DNA of 64,000 bases from Leptasterias polaris (lineage: Eukaryota; Echinodermata; Asteroidea; Forcipulatida; Asteriidae). The first letter of the stretch is position 1, and each line of letters starts with the position of its first letter. The stretch is taken from NCBI GenBank assembly GCA_037783415.1, contig JAZGTN010000035.1:1984001-2048000 (forward strand). The letters are read 5' to 3'. The notes below the pieces were generated by a model. The model was not told where the DNA came from. It was given only the letters and a program-made list of their open reading frames with translations, and made no database searches. Of this stretch, positions 24,901-38,066 are shown in pieces. A program made the position numbers and the translations under genes.

Positions 24901-25201
24901 CCTGACATGCCACGAAATCATTACACCCATGGCGACTTCAGTCATTATTGATATGATTAATTAATCATACAAAACATGTTTTTAATGGGTTTAATTGATG
25001 GGCAGGGTGATTATGAAACAAACCATCGGTTCTGTACGAACAAAGAAGATTATTCAGTTTCCATTACAAATTAAAGCACAAAGTTGATAAAATCACTGCA
25101 AAATGACAAAGGTCCGACTCTGTTATAGTATGCAGAGTCAACAGACTGACATAGGTAATAAGGAAATAAAATAATTCCCAACTTTTCGTTTTACCCATAC
25201 A

Positions 25202-27784
25202 GTGTAGGATTTTTTGGAGTCGTGTAGAACTCGTGTAGGACATTTTGTACAGTGTATAATGGTGTAGGACTTTTCAACCACCTACCCCCAGAAAAATAAA
25301 ACTTTTAAGTGCATTGTATAATGCGTGTAGGATTTTTTGGAGTCGTGTAGAACTCGTGTAGGACATTTTGTACAGTGTATAATGGTGTAGGACTTTTCAA
25401 CCACCTACCCCCAGAAAAATAAAACTTTTAAGTGCATTGTATAATGCGTGTAGGATTTTTTGGAGTCGTGTAGAACTCGTGTAGGACATTTTGTACAGTG
25501 TATAATGGTGTAGGACTTTTCAACCACCTACCCCCAGAAAAATAAAACTTTTAAGTGCATTGTATAATGCGTGTAGGATTTTTTGGAGTCGTGTAGAACT
25601 CGTGTAGGACATTTTGTACAGTGTATAATGGTGTAGGACTTTTCAACCACCTACCCCCAGAAAAATAAAACTTTTAAGTGCATTGTATAATGCGTGTAGG
25701 ATTTTTTGGAGTCGTGTAGAACTCGTGTAGGACATTTTGTACAGTGTATAATGGTGTAGGACTTTTCAACCACCTACCCCCAGAAAAATAAAACTTTTAA
25801 GTGCATTGTATAATGCGTGTAGGATTTTTTGGAGTTGTGTAGAACTCGTGTAGGACATTTTGTACAGTGTATAATGGTGTAGGACTTTTCAACCACATAC
25901 CCCCAGAAAAATAAAACTTTTAAGTGCATTGTATAATGCGTGTAGGATTTTTTGGAGTCGTGTAGAACTCGTGTAGGACATTTTGTACAGTGTATAATGG
26001 TGTAGGACTTTTCAACCACCTACCCCCAGAAAAATAAAACTTTTAAGTGCATTGTATAATGCGTGTAGGATTTTTTGGAGTCGTGTAGAACTCGTGTAGG
26101 ACATTTTGTACAGTGTATAATGGTGTAGGACTTTTCAACCACCTACCCCCAGAAAAATAAAACTTTTAAGTGCATTGTATAATGTGTGTAGGATTTTTTG
26201 GAGTCGTGTAGAACTCGTGTAGGACATTTTGTACAGTGTATAATGGTGTAGGACTTTTCAACCACATACCCCCAGAAAAATAAAACTTTTAAGTGCATTG
26301 TATAATGCGTGTAGGATTTTTTGGAGTTGTGTAGAACTCGTGTAGGACATTTTGTACAGTGTATAATGGTGTAGGACTTTTCAACCACCTACCCCCAGAA
26401 AAATAAAACTTTTAAGTGCATTGTATAATGTGTGTAGGATTTTTTGGAGTCGTGTAGAACTCGTGTAGGACATTTTGTACAGTGTATAATGGTGTAGGAC
26501 TTTTCAACCACATACCCCCAGAAAAATAAAACTTTTAAGTGCATTGTATAATGCGTGTAGGATTTTTTGGAGTCGTGTAGAACTCGTGTAGGACATTTTC
26601 TACAGTGTATAATGGTGTAGGACTTTTCAACCACCTACCCCCAGAAAAATAAAACTTTTAAGTGCATTGTATAATGTGTGTAGGATTTTTTGGAGTCGTG
26701 TAGAACTCGTGTAGGACATTTTGTACAGTGTATAATGGTGTAGGACTTTTCAACCACATACCCCCAGAAAAATAAAACTTTTAAGTGCATTGTATAATGC
26801 GTGTAGGATTTTTTGGAGTCGTGTAGAACTCGTGTAGGACATTTTCTACAGTGTATAATGGTGTAGGACTTTTCAACCACCTACCCCCAGAAAAATAAAA
26901 CTTTTAAGTGCATTGTATAATGCGTGTAGGATTTTTTGGAGTTGTGTAGAACTCGTGTAGGACATTTTGTACAGTGTATAATGGTGTAGGACTTTTCAAC
27001 CACCTACCCCCAGAAAAATAAAACTTTTAAGTGCATTGTATAATGCGTGTAGGATTTTTTGGAGTCGTGTAGAACTCGTGTAGGACATTTTGTACAGTGT
27101 ATAATGGTGTAGGACTTTTCAACCACCTACCCCCAGAAAAATAAAACTTTTAAGTGCATTGTATAATGCGTGTAGGATTTTTTGGAGTCGTGTAGAACTC
27201 GTGTAGGACATTTTGTACAGTGTATAATGGTGTAGGACTTTTCAACCACCTACCCCCAGAAAAATAAAACTTTTAAGTGCATTGTATAATGCGTGTAGGA
27301 TTTTTTGGAGTCGTGTAGAACTCGTGTAGGACATTTTGTACAGTGTATAATGGTGTAGGACTTTTCAACCACCTACCCCCAGAAAAATAAAACTTTTAAG
27401 TGCATTGTATAATGCGTGTAGGATTTTTTGGAGACGTGTAGAACTCGTGTAGGACATTTTGTACAGTGTATAATGGTGTAGGACTTTTCAACCACATACC
27501 CCCAGAAAAATAAAACTTTTAAGTGCATTGTATAATGCGTGTAGGATTTTTTGGAGTTGTGTAGAACTCGTGTAGGACATTTTGTACAGTGTATAATGGT
27601 GTAGGACTTTTCAACCACATACCCCCAGAAAAATAAAACTTTTAAGTGCATTGTATAATGCGTGTAGGATTTTTTGGAGTCGTGTAGAACTCGTGTAGGA
27701 CATTTTGTACAGTGTATAATGGTGTAGGACTTTTCAACCACATACCCCCAGAAAAATAAAACTTTTAAGTGCATTGTATAATGC
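25202..27784. repeat. 123-bp satellite array, unit 2 (21 full units)
   Basis: Exactly 21 x 123 bp, with the same order of variant units as in unit 1. The array ends at 'gtataatgc', where an inverted right-end segment begins; the partial 22nd unit is found at the far end of that inversion. Confidence 0.97.
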
Positions 27785-28038
27785 GGAAGAAAAAACAGTA
27801 CATGTGTTGTGTAGGACTACAACATCCTACACCATTGAACTGTGTACAAACCGAGGCTCCTAAATCCTACACCATTGAACTGTGTACAAAACGAATGCAA
27901 CACATTGCGCATGCTCGAGTGCTAGTGCCATTTAGTGGCATAGGTAGCATACAGTGGTCTATGGTATAAAATTCCTACACACAACATTATACACTATACA
28001 AAATGTCCTACACGAGTTCTACACGACTCCAAAAAATC
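27785..28038. mobile_element. Right-end domain, inverted, at the unit 2/3 junction
   Basis: Reads 'ggaagaaaaaacagtacatg...' and finishes 'cgactccaaaaaatc', the exact reverse complement of the right end seen at about 37796-38048. The inversion starts inside the terminal inverted repeat (at the GCGGAAG step, sharing 'gc' with the array end) and ends inside the last partial satellite unit. Confidence 0.9.
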
Positions 28039-28070
28039 TATTGCTGCAAGATCTGCGGAAAGAATAACAA
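28039..28070. mobile_element. Internal complete left terminus of unit 3
   Basis: tattgctgCAAGATCTGCGG followed by aaagaataacaa. It repeats the outer left end including ATTGCTG but not the ACCGCCGCCA in front of it, which supports placing the element boundary at 7854. Confidence 0.8.
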
Positions 28071-28501
28071 GGCATATGTCGTGTAGGAATCCTACATCCT
28101 ACACGACTGGTACTCTTCGTGCCACTGTGCTGAGTCAATGTAAATAATTGAGTACCATCGTACGCATGGTGACCATAGGTTGTGCGTGGTTCAATCACGT
28201 GTACACACAACAACTTAACTGCAGAATGATTTTTAAGTTTAGTCCACCACCACACCAGTCCTGGCACAACTTACTTTTCTGGGCTTATAATTTGGAGGAA
28301 TTCTACTACACTTTACAAATTTAACACATTTCAAGACTGCTGAATGATGCTCAAGTTTAGTCTACCCCGCACAACTACTTTTCTGGGCGTATAATTTGGA
28401 GGAATATTCTTTAGCACGTCTCAAAATTCGGCAAGCCCTATACCATGCCAAATCTGCACATGACATAATCATAAAGTTTTTATTTGCGAAAATACTCGGA
28501 C

Positions 28502-28654
28502 ATGTCGGAGGACAAGATTCCGGTGCAGACCTTCAAGGCTCAACTTCAACTTGCTCAAGCACAGCCACAGTTGCTGATTATCGTAGGACCACAGTTAGTG
28601 GAAGTCGAAGGTATTTTAAATAAATTATATTCATTAATGTTGGCCCAGCTTTAG
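28502..28654 (+). CDS. Short ORF or first coding exon, unit 3
   Basis: Third copy of the ORF starting MSEDKIPVQ. The matching candidate second exon is 31571-31690. I saw no difference from the other two copies. Confidence 0.3.
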   Translation: MSEDKIPVQTFKAQLQLAQAQPQLLIIVGPQLVEVEGILNKLYSLMLAQL

Positions 28655-29443
28655 TACAATACAAAAGTATTTATTTATTATTTTAACAGTTTAAAATTTA
28701 TCATGTTTATTTCTGCATTGGCAACGTTATTGGGGAGTTAGTTAAACTTTGATTGAACAATAAATGTTCACAGATTTGCACATAACTTACAACATGGTCA
28801 TGGTAGAAAACTTCCCTTGAAATATTTTTGCTTGAATTTTGAAATGCTATAGTTTTTAGGAAATGAGTAAAACAATTAAATAGTCTTTAAACTTAAAGTA
28901 AGTGAAAAGACTTATCCGATGTTTGTAAACGGTGGAAACAATATTAGTATATTTATAATGCTTTTAATGGGGTTTTTCACTGTTTTCTCTAGCCCCACTT
29001 CATTGTGGCCAAGCTGTGTTTTCTCATGACTCCGAAGACCGATTTAGCTGAAACTTTCACAGGTTTGTAATCATTATTACCCTATTCATGTATATAATAT
29101 ATATATTGGGTCACATGAAATAAAGTGTGGATACTGGTCTTTGGCATTTACCAATGTTGTACATCCCTTAATTTAACTTAAACCGTACCTGTAGAAATCT
29201 ATTTCTAGTAAATTCTACCTCCATGCTTAAGTTAAACCACCATATGATATGATTGATATGGGAAGTAACATTGTAAATGGGTTTATTTTCAGACAAACAA
29301 ATGCCCTTTTTGGAGGGGGGGGGGGGGTACTTTTCTAATTTCTTCCTAAAGATTATTTTATATACATCCAATTAAATAATAAGCATTTCAAATAAATGTT
29401 TCATGAAAATTTGACGGGCCCAATTTTAAACACTACGATTGGA

Positions 29444-31303
29444 AGTACAGCGCCCCAGAAACTGGGGCGCTGTACTTTTCTTTCTCAAAATTTTGACATA
29501 TGCGGTCGTACTAGCGCCCCGAGAATTTATCGTACATGTAGGTACAATAAAAATACCTAAATTTGCTATGACTTTGCAAACATCCAGCCACAAAAAATGC
29601 CTGAGAATGACAAACATACCCAACAAAGTAGCTTAAAACCGCACTCTGGCTTCTGGATATATGTCTAAGATGCAAACTCTGAAAATTTGCTGGTGCCTTG
29701 CCTCGACAATGACGACGTGGATCACAAAACATGATCTTGAGTACAATTAAATGCCTGATGTTGCATCTTCATTCTTAGACATATCAAGAAGCCAGAAGGC
29801 GGTCTTTAAGCTATTTTGTTGTGTCTTTTGTCATTCTAAGGAATTTTTTGTAGCTGGATGTTTGCAAAATCATAGCAAATTGAAAATCTAGGTTAATTCT
29901 CTGGGGCGATAGTTACTGGGTCCAGGGAAGGGCCTACGTACTAGGCTAGACCTAGAACTAAAGGTTTGATCCGCTATCGTCTCCACGAACCTCATAGTCA
30001 CAGTATGACATGTAGAAAATAATACTCAATTTGTTTTTGCCCTTCACGTTTACATACCTACAGTTCTTCTTGGAAATTGGATCTTGCCAAAATTAGTATT
30101 TATTTGTTGTTTGTACTCTCATTGAGCGTTGCACTGGTTCAGAAAATCAACTCCGCAAAATTTCATTAACCAATGGTGCATGTTTGAACCTTTGGTTATC
30201 GTGGACCAGCATTGCGCGCAGCATACCAATTATTAACAACGGAAGCAGCCATATTTGTTTGGAAAGCGAGGATTCTGACAAACGGTGAGAATTTATCAAT
30301 TTGTGCAAAAATATTTTGCGAAGTGGATTTTCTGGACCAGCGCAAGATCTGATTTCAAAAAAGAACTATAGGCAACAAACGTGAAGGCAAAAAGGTTTTG
30401 AATAGGAGTTTGTACATGTCATGAGGTTCATGGAGACGATAGCAGAACGAACCGTGTAGTTCTAGGAGAAGGCTAGACCCAGTAACTGGGGCGCTGTACT
30501 CCTTTTTTGAAATGTTGACATCTTCGGTCATAATATTTTTAGCGCCTAAGAAAAGTCTTTAGTCTAACAACACTATCGTCAATTTGCTATGATTTTCTGA
30601 ACTCCCAGCCACAAAAAATTCCCCAAATTACTTACAAAATAGCTTGAAAATCACCTACTACATTGAACATTCTCAATTCGTCGAAGATGCAACATCAGGC
30701 ATTTAATTGTACTCATGATCATTTATTGTGCTCCAAATCAATGAATTTTAAGTGTACATCAGAGAAATTATGTCAATAAGTCTGCCCTTCTCATTGGGCT
30801 ATCACTGGTGCCCTGCTGTCACTGTTGGTTCTCTGGTGTGTACACATGTGTATCAGTCGTGGATGTAAATCAACAACTGTTTAACAGCACACTGATTATA
30901 CAGGTGCTGCAACGAGTGCGTGCGTTAATTCATGAGCAACTTAACTTCTGCGGGGCGGGTGGCATGTGCACTCACTGCAGTGTGCCGTTGAACAGTCATT
31001 GATTTCAACCACCAATGTTCACATCATTGATAGCCGATGAGAAGGGCAGACTACATCATTTCTTCGATGTAGACTTAAAAATCATCGATTTGGAGCACAC
31101 AAAATTATCGTGAATTAAATGCCTGATGTTGCATGTTTGAGGGATTGAAAATCTAGTTGGGCAATATTTGAGCTATTTTGTTTGTCTTTTTGTCATTTGG
31201 GGGCATTTTTTGTGGCTGGGTGTATTCATTGGAAAATCATAGTAAATTAACGATGGTGTTGGGGCGCAAAAAAGGAGAACATGGCCCCAATTACTGGGTC
31301 TAG
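29444..31303. mobile_element. Nested foldback element cluster, unit 3
   Basis: Same three foldback structures as in unit 1, in the same order and apparently unchanged. Confidence 0.8.
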
Positions 31304-31876
31304 GAAGGATTTTGTGAATTACACATACCCTCCAATTACGCTATATGGCCGAACCCTCCCCCCCCCCCCCCTCCCCCTGAATACGATGTGGCCCTATGCG
31401 GGAGTAATGAACATGAATAACATCACCATCTTCATTCCATTGTCACATTCCAGAAGCAGAAAAACAGTTTTGTTAGAGGTTCACTATTAAGTATTATAAG
31501 GATTAAGCCTATTTTTAATAAAATTAGAAATAAGGGCCTAATTTATTTCGTTTTTATTTTTTAATACAAGACATGGGCATCCAGGATACCATATCCAGCG
31601 TTATCGGCACTTCTGCAACAAAACTACGATAAAGGGGGCAGAGGAAGGCAGAACATAATCTGAGGAAGCCACAGGGGGAAAAACAACAAGGTAAAGAAAG
31701 TTGTTCATTCTGCAAGCAATCTACTGACTTTTTCCAAAATCATTTTAAAGTTAGACCAAACTTGTGTTTTTGTTAAAATAGAAATCTCTTGATTTTATAT
31801 TTTTAAAGCATTTAAAGTCACCTCGTAGCGTCTAACTTAGTCATACAATAATATTATATTATTGGTCATTTTCCAG

Positions 31877-32087
31877 ATGCAGTTCAGAAAAGTAGTCCAA
31901 ACTACAACAAGCGGAAACAGGTCAAGGCAGTACAAGGGAAGATATTCAAGCTGTGCGACCGTTATAAATCAGGGGGGCTCCGCTCCAGACTTGCAGTTAG
32001 TTTGTCTGCCTGTGAACACCTGACCCACCCGCCGATGTGAAACAACTGCAATCAACCAACAAACCAGCTCCTCTCAGAGCAACCACA
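31877..32087 (+). pseudogene. Decayed histone H2A 3' end with stem-loop, unit 3
   Basis: Third copy of the histone-like remnant; the stem-loop-like segment is at 32066-32087. Confidence 0.4.
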
Positions 32088-35000
32088 CTTTCAAAAATGA
32101 AATTTAACCTCTCTGTTTTCTGATTATTTTCACATGAACAATATTTGCAGTCTATTAAAGAGACACATTTTCGCCATTTTTTTTTCTTCTGTTGAATGGC
32201 TAGAAGGTAAATATTGGTATGCTTGCATTTTTTTTCTTTATTTTTGTGTGTGTGAAAACTGACTGAAGTTCATACCAACCAGACTCCAATAGAAATAGTT
32301 ATGTGTATGTTTGAAATTATGTTAAAGTCAAGAAGTAGAAATAAAGACCCCAATTTTAACTTCAATTGTAACAACTCAAATTACAGCTTGAAACTTTATT
32401 GATGATATAAAGCATTTTTGAATTTTAAATCATATTTGGGGAGGACAAAATGCAGAAGATGAGGCAATGTATCTTAAATACTTTAATTGTTTTGTTTTGA
32501 CAGATAACAGAAGATTTCCACTTGGTGCAACTCCCAAAGTGTGAAAAATAATCTGTAAATTGCTATGCTAGGAATCACGTGTATTTTTACATATGCATAC
32601 AAAGAAGGTACAATAGGCAAGAGGTTCCAATTCTGGATTTTTGTTCTCCAAACAATGATGACCAGTGGAAAAAGTGGGGGAATGAAAACATGACAAACAA
32701 TGAATTAACTAGTGAGAGGTCACATTTAAAGGTGTCTGTTTACATTGTTGGAATTGTGGTGTTGGGGAAGAACTTTCGCTTAGAACAGAGCATAATTCAT
32801 CATGGGAATAACAATTAATTTTCAATGTTAACTAAGTAACAAAGGAAATTGAATCACACTTTTAATGCAAATAATGTTTTGTAAAACTTACAAAATGTTT
32901 GTAAACAAACGATGTTTATTGTACCAGAAATGTGACATCTGAAAGGAAGGAATACAAAATAAAAAACGCCATGAGATCATGCAAATGTGTATCACTTGTC
33001 AGCAATACTAGCCTGTGTCAAATTATTTGTTTAATTTTAATCTAACTAATGTCTCTTTAAATTCTATTGACTTTGCAAATGAACAAATTGAGGTCCAGAA
33101 AGTTTGTTGGTAACGGTAATTTTGAAAATGAGGGAAATTATTCATTACTTGCAGAAAAAGAAGTCTTTGAAAGATTTCTAAGTAATAATATAAAAAATTA
33201 ATTTCTTGACATCTGGGCAAAAAGTATTCTAATACATGTCAAAGAAAGCAATATGACATTGTTTGGACCTTTCCTTCCTACATGGTCAGGGTAACTTCCC
33301 CGTTCCTTTGTGCACAAGTGATTAGTTCGTTTCCCAAAAGAGTTTGTGCACAGTTCTCCGGCTTTGATCAACAGAGGGCGCTTTTTCCTATAATTATTTC
33401 TAATTAAGATAACTCATTAGTGTTCCGGTTTTGCTCTTGACGAAATTCACATGCCATTTGGACTATCAGAAGTAGATCTTGTCAAAAAATCAGGTAGTTG
33501 CAGGGGGTAGACTACAAAATTTAAATAAGAAACGATATCATCCCATGGCCTGTAATTATTACGTAGCCCCTGAACTGAGAAGGTACAGGTAAAAAAACAA
33601 ATTGAAAAGGTAAACACATATTGAAACAATTTCATTTTCTCGAAATGTTTTTTAATTTCTTAAAAATATTATTTCATTAAATTTAAATGTTATCATTCGT
33701 GTTGCATTGTGTACCACTCCCGATAAAGCGACTCTAATACGAATCATTGTATCCACTTGACCCCTCATTAGCCTGCAAGTATCCTAACATGAACATAATA
33801 CATGTAAATAACATAAATGTAATTATTAGCTGTTAAACATAATGTTATCGTGAAACGTTAACCATAATTGGAGATTACAATCTTCATAAAAAAAATTGTA
33901 AAACCATCAAAAAGATTTTATAAAAGGTGCGTACATGGTGTGCGTTAGAATAGCCTTTGTAGAAGAAAGTTTAGCCGCCGTGTCTAGTTCTATTGTGAAA
34001 TATATAAAGACCTGTCAGTCTTTTAATTGAGGTATCAGTAGCTTATGCTTGGGCATTCCTAGCCTTAGTGATGTACCCAATCTACAAACAACATAAATCA
34101 ACAGACAACAGTCTCTAAGCTTTGGTTGTTTCCGTTCAACTGGCTGGCCGCATTATATTTACCATCTCTCTGCATAGTTATTCAACATTATTGTTTGAAA
34201 TTGGAAAAAACAGTTCTCGGTAGAGGGATGGAAGGCCAGTTTTGTAAGTTTTTCATTTTTTACCGATGAACAATAATTATTTGTATGCGTTTCACACATG
34301 TATTTGTTACACACCATGAGAGGGTAGGCCTATCAAGAAAATACAACAAAACCCGTGAGAAATGACAAACTACTAAAAACGAAGGGCACAAATTGAATTG
34401 CAGTCATCAGGCACAGCAGACTGACTCATTTTCGGGTCAAAAGATGATTAGGCCTACACTAATTTGTTAATGTGTGCTATAACTATCGATTCAGGCAGAA
34501 ACAATTTCTCCACTTTATACTTGTAAAGTACAACTATTTCTATGGGGCTACATTATGACACTGATTACTTATGAAAATTAATGACCTCTGGAAAACGCAC
34601 ATTACTTCATAAAAATATTAGCTAACTTTGTGATTTTGACAAATTAAAACTGTTTCATCTAATTTTATGTACTCAAAAATTATTAGCCTCTCAATGTATT
34701 TATGAACAATTTTACTGTCATATTTTTGTATAGTTGAATACCAGAACTGCTAAATGTTGTACACAAACTATTGGGTATTAAGTATTGTACCGAACCTTGT
34801 TTGTTTTTGTTCTTTGTAAACTATTACGACAGTTTTGTATTTTAATTGGGGAATAAAACAACTAAATAAATCCTAACTCACTTGGAAGTTTGAAGCTAAA
34901 AAGTAATACTAACTACTATCACTATAGTATCAGAGACCAAAGCACAAACTACTCAAGCTCTCCCTGTAATCACTGTCCCGCCCCAGAGCCACCCCCGTCT

Positions 35001-35316
35001 GCGATCCGATTGCCCCCTGACATGCCACGAAATCATTACACCCATGGCGACTTCAGTCATTATTGATATGATTAATTAATCATACAAAACATGTTTTTAA
35101 TGGGTTTAATTGATGGGCAGGGTGATTATGAAACAAACCATCGGTTCTGTACGAACAAAGAAGATTATTCAGTTTCCATTACAAATTAAAGCACAAAGTT
35201 GATAAAATCACTGCAAAATGACAAAGGTCCGACTCTGTTATAGTATGCAGAGTCAACAGACTGACATAGGTAATAAGGAAATAAAATAATTCCCAACTTT
35301 TCGTTTTACCCATACA

Positions 35317-37850
35317 GTGTAGGATTTTTTGGAGTCGTGTAGAACTCGTGTAGGACATTTTGTACAGTGTATAATGGTGTAGGACTTTTCAACCACCTAC
35401 CCCCAGAAAAATAAAACTTTTAAGTGCATTGTATAATGCGTGTAGGATTTTTTGGAGTCGTGTAGAACTCGTGTAGGACATTTTGTACAGTGTATAATGG
35501 TGTAGGACTTTTCAACCACCTACCCCCAGAAAAATAAAACTTTTAAGTGCATTGTATAATGCGTGTAGGATTTTTTGGAGTCGTGTAGAACTCGTGTAGG
35601 ACATTTTGTACAGTGTATAATGGTGTAGGACTTTTCAACCACCTACCCCCAGAAAAATAAAACTTTTAAGTGCATTGTATAATGCGTGTAGGATTTTTTG
35701 GAGTCGTGTAGAACTCGTGTAGGACATTTTGTACAGTGTATAATGGTGTAGGACTTTTCAACCACCTACCCCCAGAAAAATAAAACTTTTAAGTGCATTG
35801 TATAATGCGTGTAGGATTTTTTGGAGTCGTGTAGAACTCGTGTAGGACATTTTGTACAGTGTATAATGGTGTAGGACTTTTCAACCACCTACCCCCAGAA
35901 AAATAAAACTTTTAAGTGCATTGTATAATGCGTGTAGGATTTTTTGGAGTTGTGTAGAACTCGTGTAGGACATTTTGTACAGTGTATAATGGTGTAGGAC
36001 TTTTCAACCACATACCCCCAGAAAAATAAAACTTTTAAGTGCATTGTATAATGCGTGTAGGATTTTTTGGAGTCGTGTAGAACTCGTGTAGGACATTTTG
36101 TACAGTGTATAATGGTGTAGGACTTTTCAACCACCTACCCCCAGAAAAATAAAACTTTTAAGTGCATTGTATAATGCGTGTAGGATTTTTTGGAGTCGTG
36201 TAGAACTCGTGTAGGACATTTTGTACAGTGTATAATGGTGTAGGACTTTTCAACCACCTACCCCCAGAAAAATAAAACTTTTAAGTGCATTGTATAATGT
36301 GTGTAGGATTTTTTGGAGTCGTGTAGAACTCGTGTAGGACATTTTGTACAGTGTATAATGGTGTAGGACTTTTCAACCACATACCCCCAGAAAAATAAAA
36401 CTTTTAAGTGCATTGTATAATGCGTGTAGGATTTTTTGGAGTTGTGTAGAACTCGTGTAGGACATTTTGTACAGTGTATAATGGTGTAGGACTTTTCAAC
36501 CACCTACCCCCAGAAAAATAAAACTTTTAAGTGCATTGTATAATGTGTGTAGGATTTTTTGGAGTCGTGTAGAACTCGTGTAGGACATTTTGTACAGTGT
36601 ATAATGGTGTAGGACTTTTCAACCACATACCCCCAGAAAAATAAAACTTTTAAGTGCATTGTATAATGCGTGTAGGATTTTTTGGAGTCGTGTAGAACTC
36701 GTGTAGGACATTTTCTACAGTGTATAATGGTGTAGGACTTTTCAACCACCTACCCCCAGAAAAATAAAACTTTTAAGTGCATTGTATAATGTGTGTAGGA
36801 TTTTTTGGAGTCGTGTAGAACTCGTGTAGGACATTTTGTACAGTGTATAATGGTGTAGGACTTTTCAACCACATACCCCCAGAAAAATAAAACTTTTAAG
36901 TGCATTGTATAATGCGTGTAGGATTTTTTGGAGTCGTGTAGAACTCGTGTAGGACATTTTCTACAGTGTATAATGGTGTAGGACTTTTCAACCACCTACC
37001 CCCAGAAAAATAAAACTTTTAAGTGCATTGTATAATGCGTGTAGGATTTTTTGGAGTTGTGTAGAACTCGTGTAGGACATTTTGTACAGTGTATAATGGT
37101 GTAGGACTTTTCAACCACCTACCCCCAGAAAAATAAAACTTTTAAGTGCATTGTATAATGCGTGTAGGATTTTTTGGAGTCGTGTAGAACTCGTGTAGGA
37201 CATTTTGTACAGTGTATAATGGTGTAGGACTTTTCAACCACCTACCCCCAGAAAAATAAAACTTTTAAGTGCATTGTATAATGCGTGTAGGATTTTTTGG
37301 AGTCGTGTAGAACTCGTGTAGGACATTTTGTACAGTGTATAATGGTGTAGGACTTTTCAACCACCTACCCCCAGAAAAATAAAACTTTTAAGTGCATTGT
37401 ATAATGCGTGTAGGATTTTTTGGAGTCGTGTAGAACTCGTGTAGGACATTTTGTACAGTGTATAATGGTGTAGGACTTTTCAACCACCTACCCCCAGAAA
37501 AATAAAACTTTTAAGTGCATTGTATAATGCGTGTAGGATTTTTTGGAGACGTGTAGAACTCGTGTAGGACATTTTGTACAGTGTATAATGGTGTAGGACT
37601 TTTCAACCACATACCCCCAGAAAAATAAAACTTTTAAGTGCATTGTATAATGCGTGTAGGATTTTTTGGAGTTGTGTAGAACTCGTGTAGGACATTTTGT
37701 ACAGTGTATAATGGTGTAGGACTTTTCAACCACATACCCCCAGAATACCCCCAGAAAAATAAAACTTTTAAGTGCATTGTATAATGCGTGTAGGATTTTT
37801 TGGAGTCGTGTAGAACTCGTGTAGGACATTTTGTATAGTGTATAATGTTG
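35317..37850. repeat. 123-bp satellite array, unit 3 (one unit deleted)
   Basis: Same order of variants through unit 20. Then 'cccccagaatacccccaga' shows an 11-bp remnant duplication where unit 21 is missing (net loss 112 bp), followed by the partial final unit from 37788. Confidence 0.95.
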
Positions 37851-38066
37851 TGTGTAGGAATTTTATACCATAGACCACTGTATGCTACCTATGCCACTAA
37901 ATGGCACTAGCACTCGAGCATGCGCAATGTGTTGCATTCGTTTTGTACACAGTTCAATGGTGTAGGATTTAGGAGCCTCGGTTTGTACACAGTTCAATGG
38001 TGTAGGATGTTGTAGTCCTACACAACACATGTACTGTTTTTTCTTCCGCAGATCTTGCTGGGTATA
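37851..38066. mobile_element. Intact right end of the composite element
   Basis: Carries the 40-bp-spaced direct repeats (about 37941 and 37981), 'gtcctacacaacacatgtac', the inverted-repeat core TTCCGCAGATCTTGC at 38044-38058, and the terminal ctgggtata. Confidence 0.8.

Larger units (their letters stand above)
17955..28070. repeat. Tandem unit 2 (10,116 bp)
   Basis: Same gene-poor content and order as unit 1. Differences seen: one substitution (gttttgtCaaact near 22764 versus gttttgtAaaact), a G run longer by one near 19198, and the rearranged right end (27785-28070). The stretch 21973-25201 holds nothing I can recognise. Confidence 0.9.
7854..38066. mobile_element. 30-kb composite element: three tandem ~10.1-kb units between inverted ends
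   Basis: The left end reads ATTGCTGCAAGATCTGCGGA; the right end, reverse-complemented, contains the same core GCAAGATCTGCGGAA after a differing first few bases. Both ends then run into GTGTAGGA motifs (left 'tgtcgtgtaggaatcc', right 'tgttgtgtaggactac'). Flanking ACCGCCGCCA is duplicated. Inside, one unit occurs three times in the same direction, beginning at 7885, 17955 and 28071 (spacings 10,070 and 10,116 bp). No ORF outside the satellite exceeds about 120 codons and no transposase, helicase or reverse transcriptase is recognisable, so the element is non-autonomous or its genes are decayed. The superfamily is undetermined; a 10-bp duplication would suit Mutator-like elements, but the outermost bases of the two ends do not match. 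Confidence 0.65.
28071..38066. repeat. Tandem unit 3
   Basis: Same content as unit 1, with a shorter satellite array and an intact right end. The stretch 32088-35316 has no recognisable gene. Confidence 0.9.

Noticed and set aside
7854..38066. Reading the 30-kb block as a Helitron, Polinton or retrotransposon
   Set aside because: No Rep/helicase, polymerase/integrase or reverse transcriptase, no LTRs and no poly-A tail; the ends are inverted repeats.
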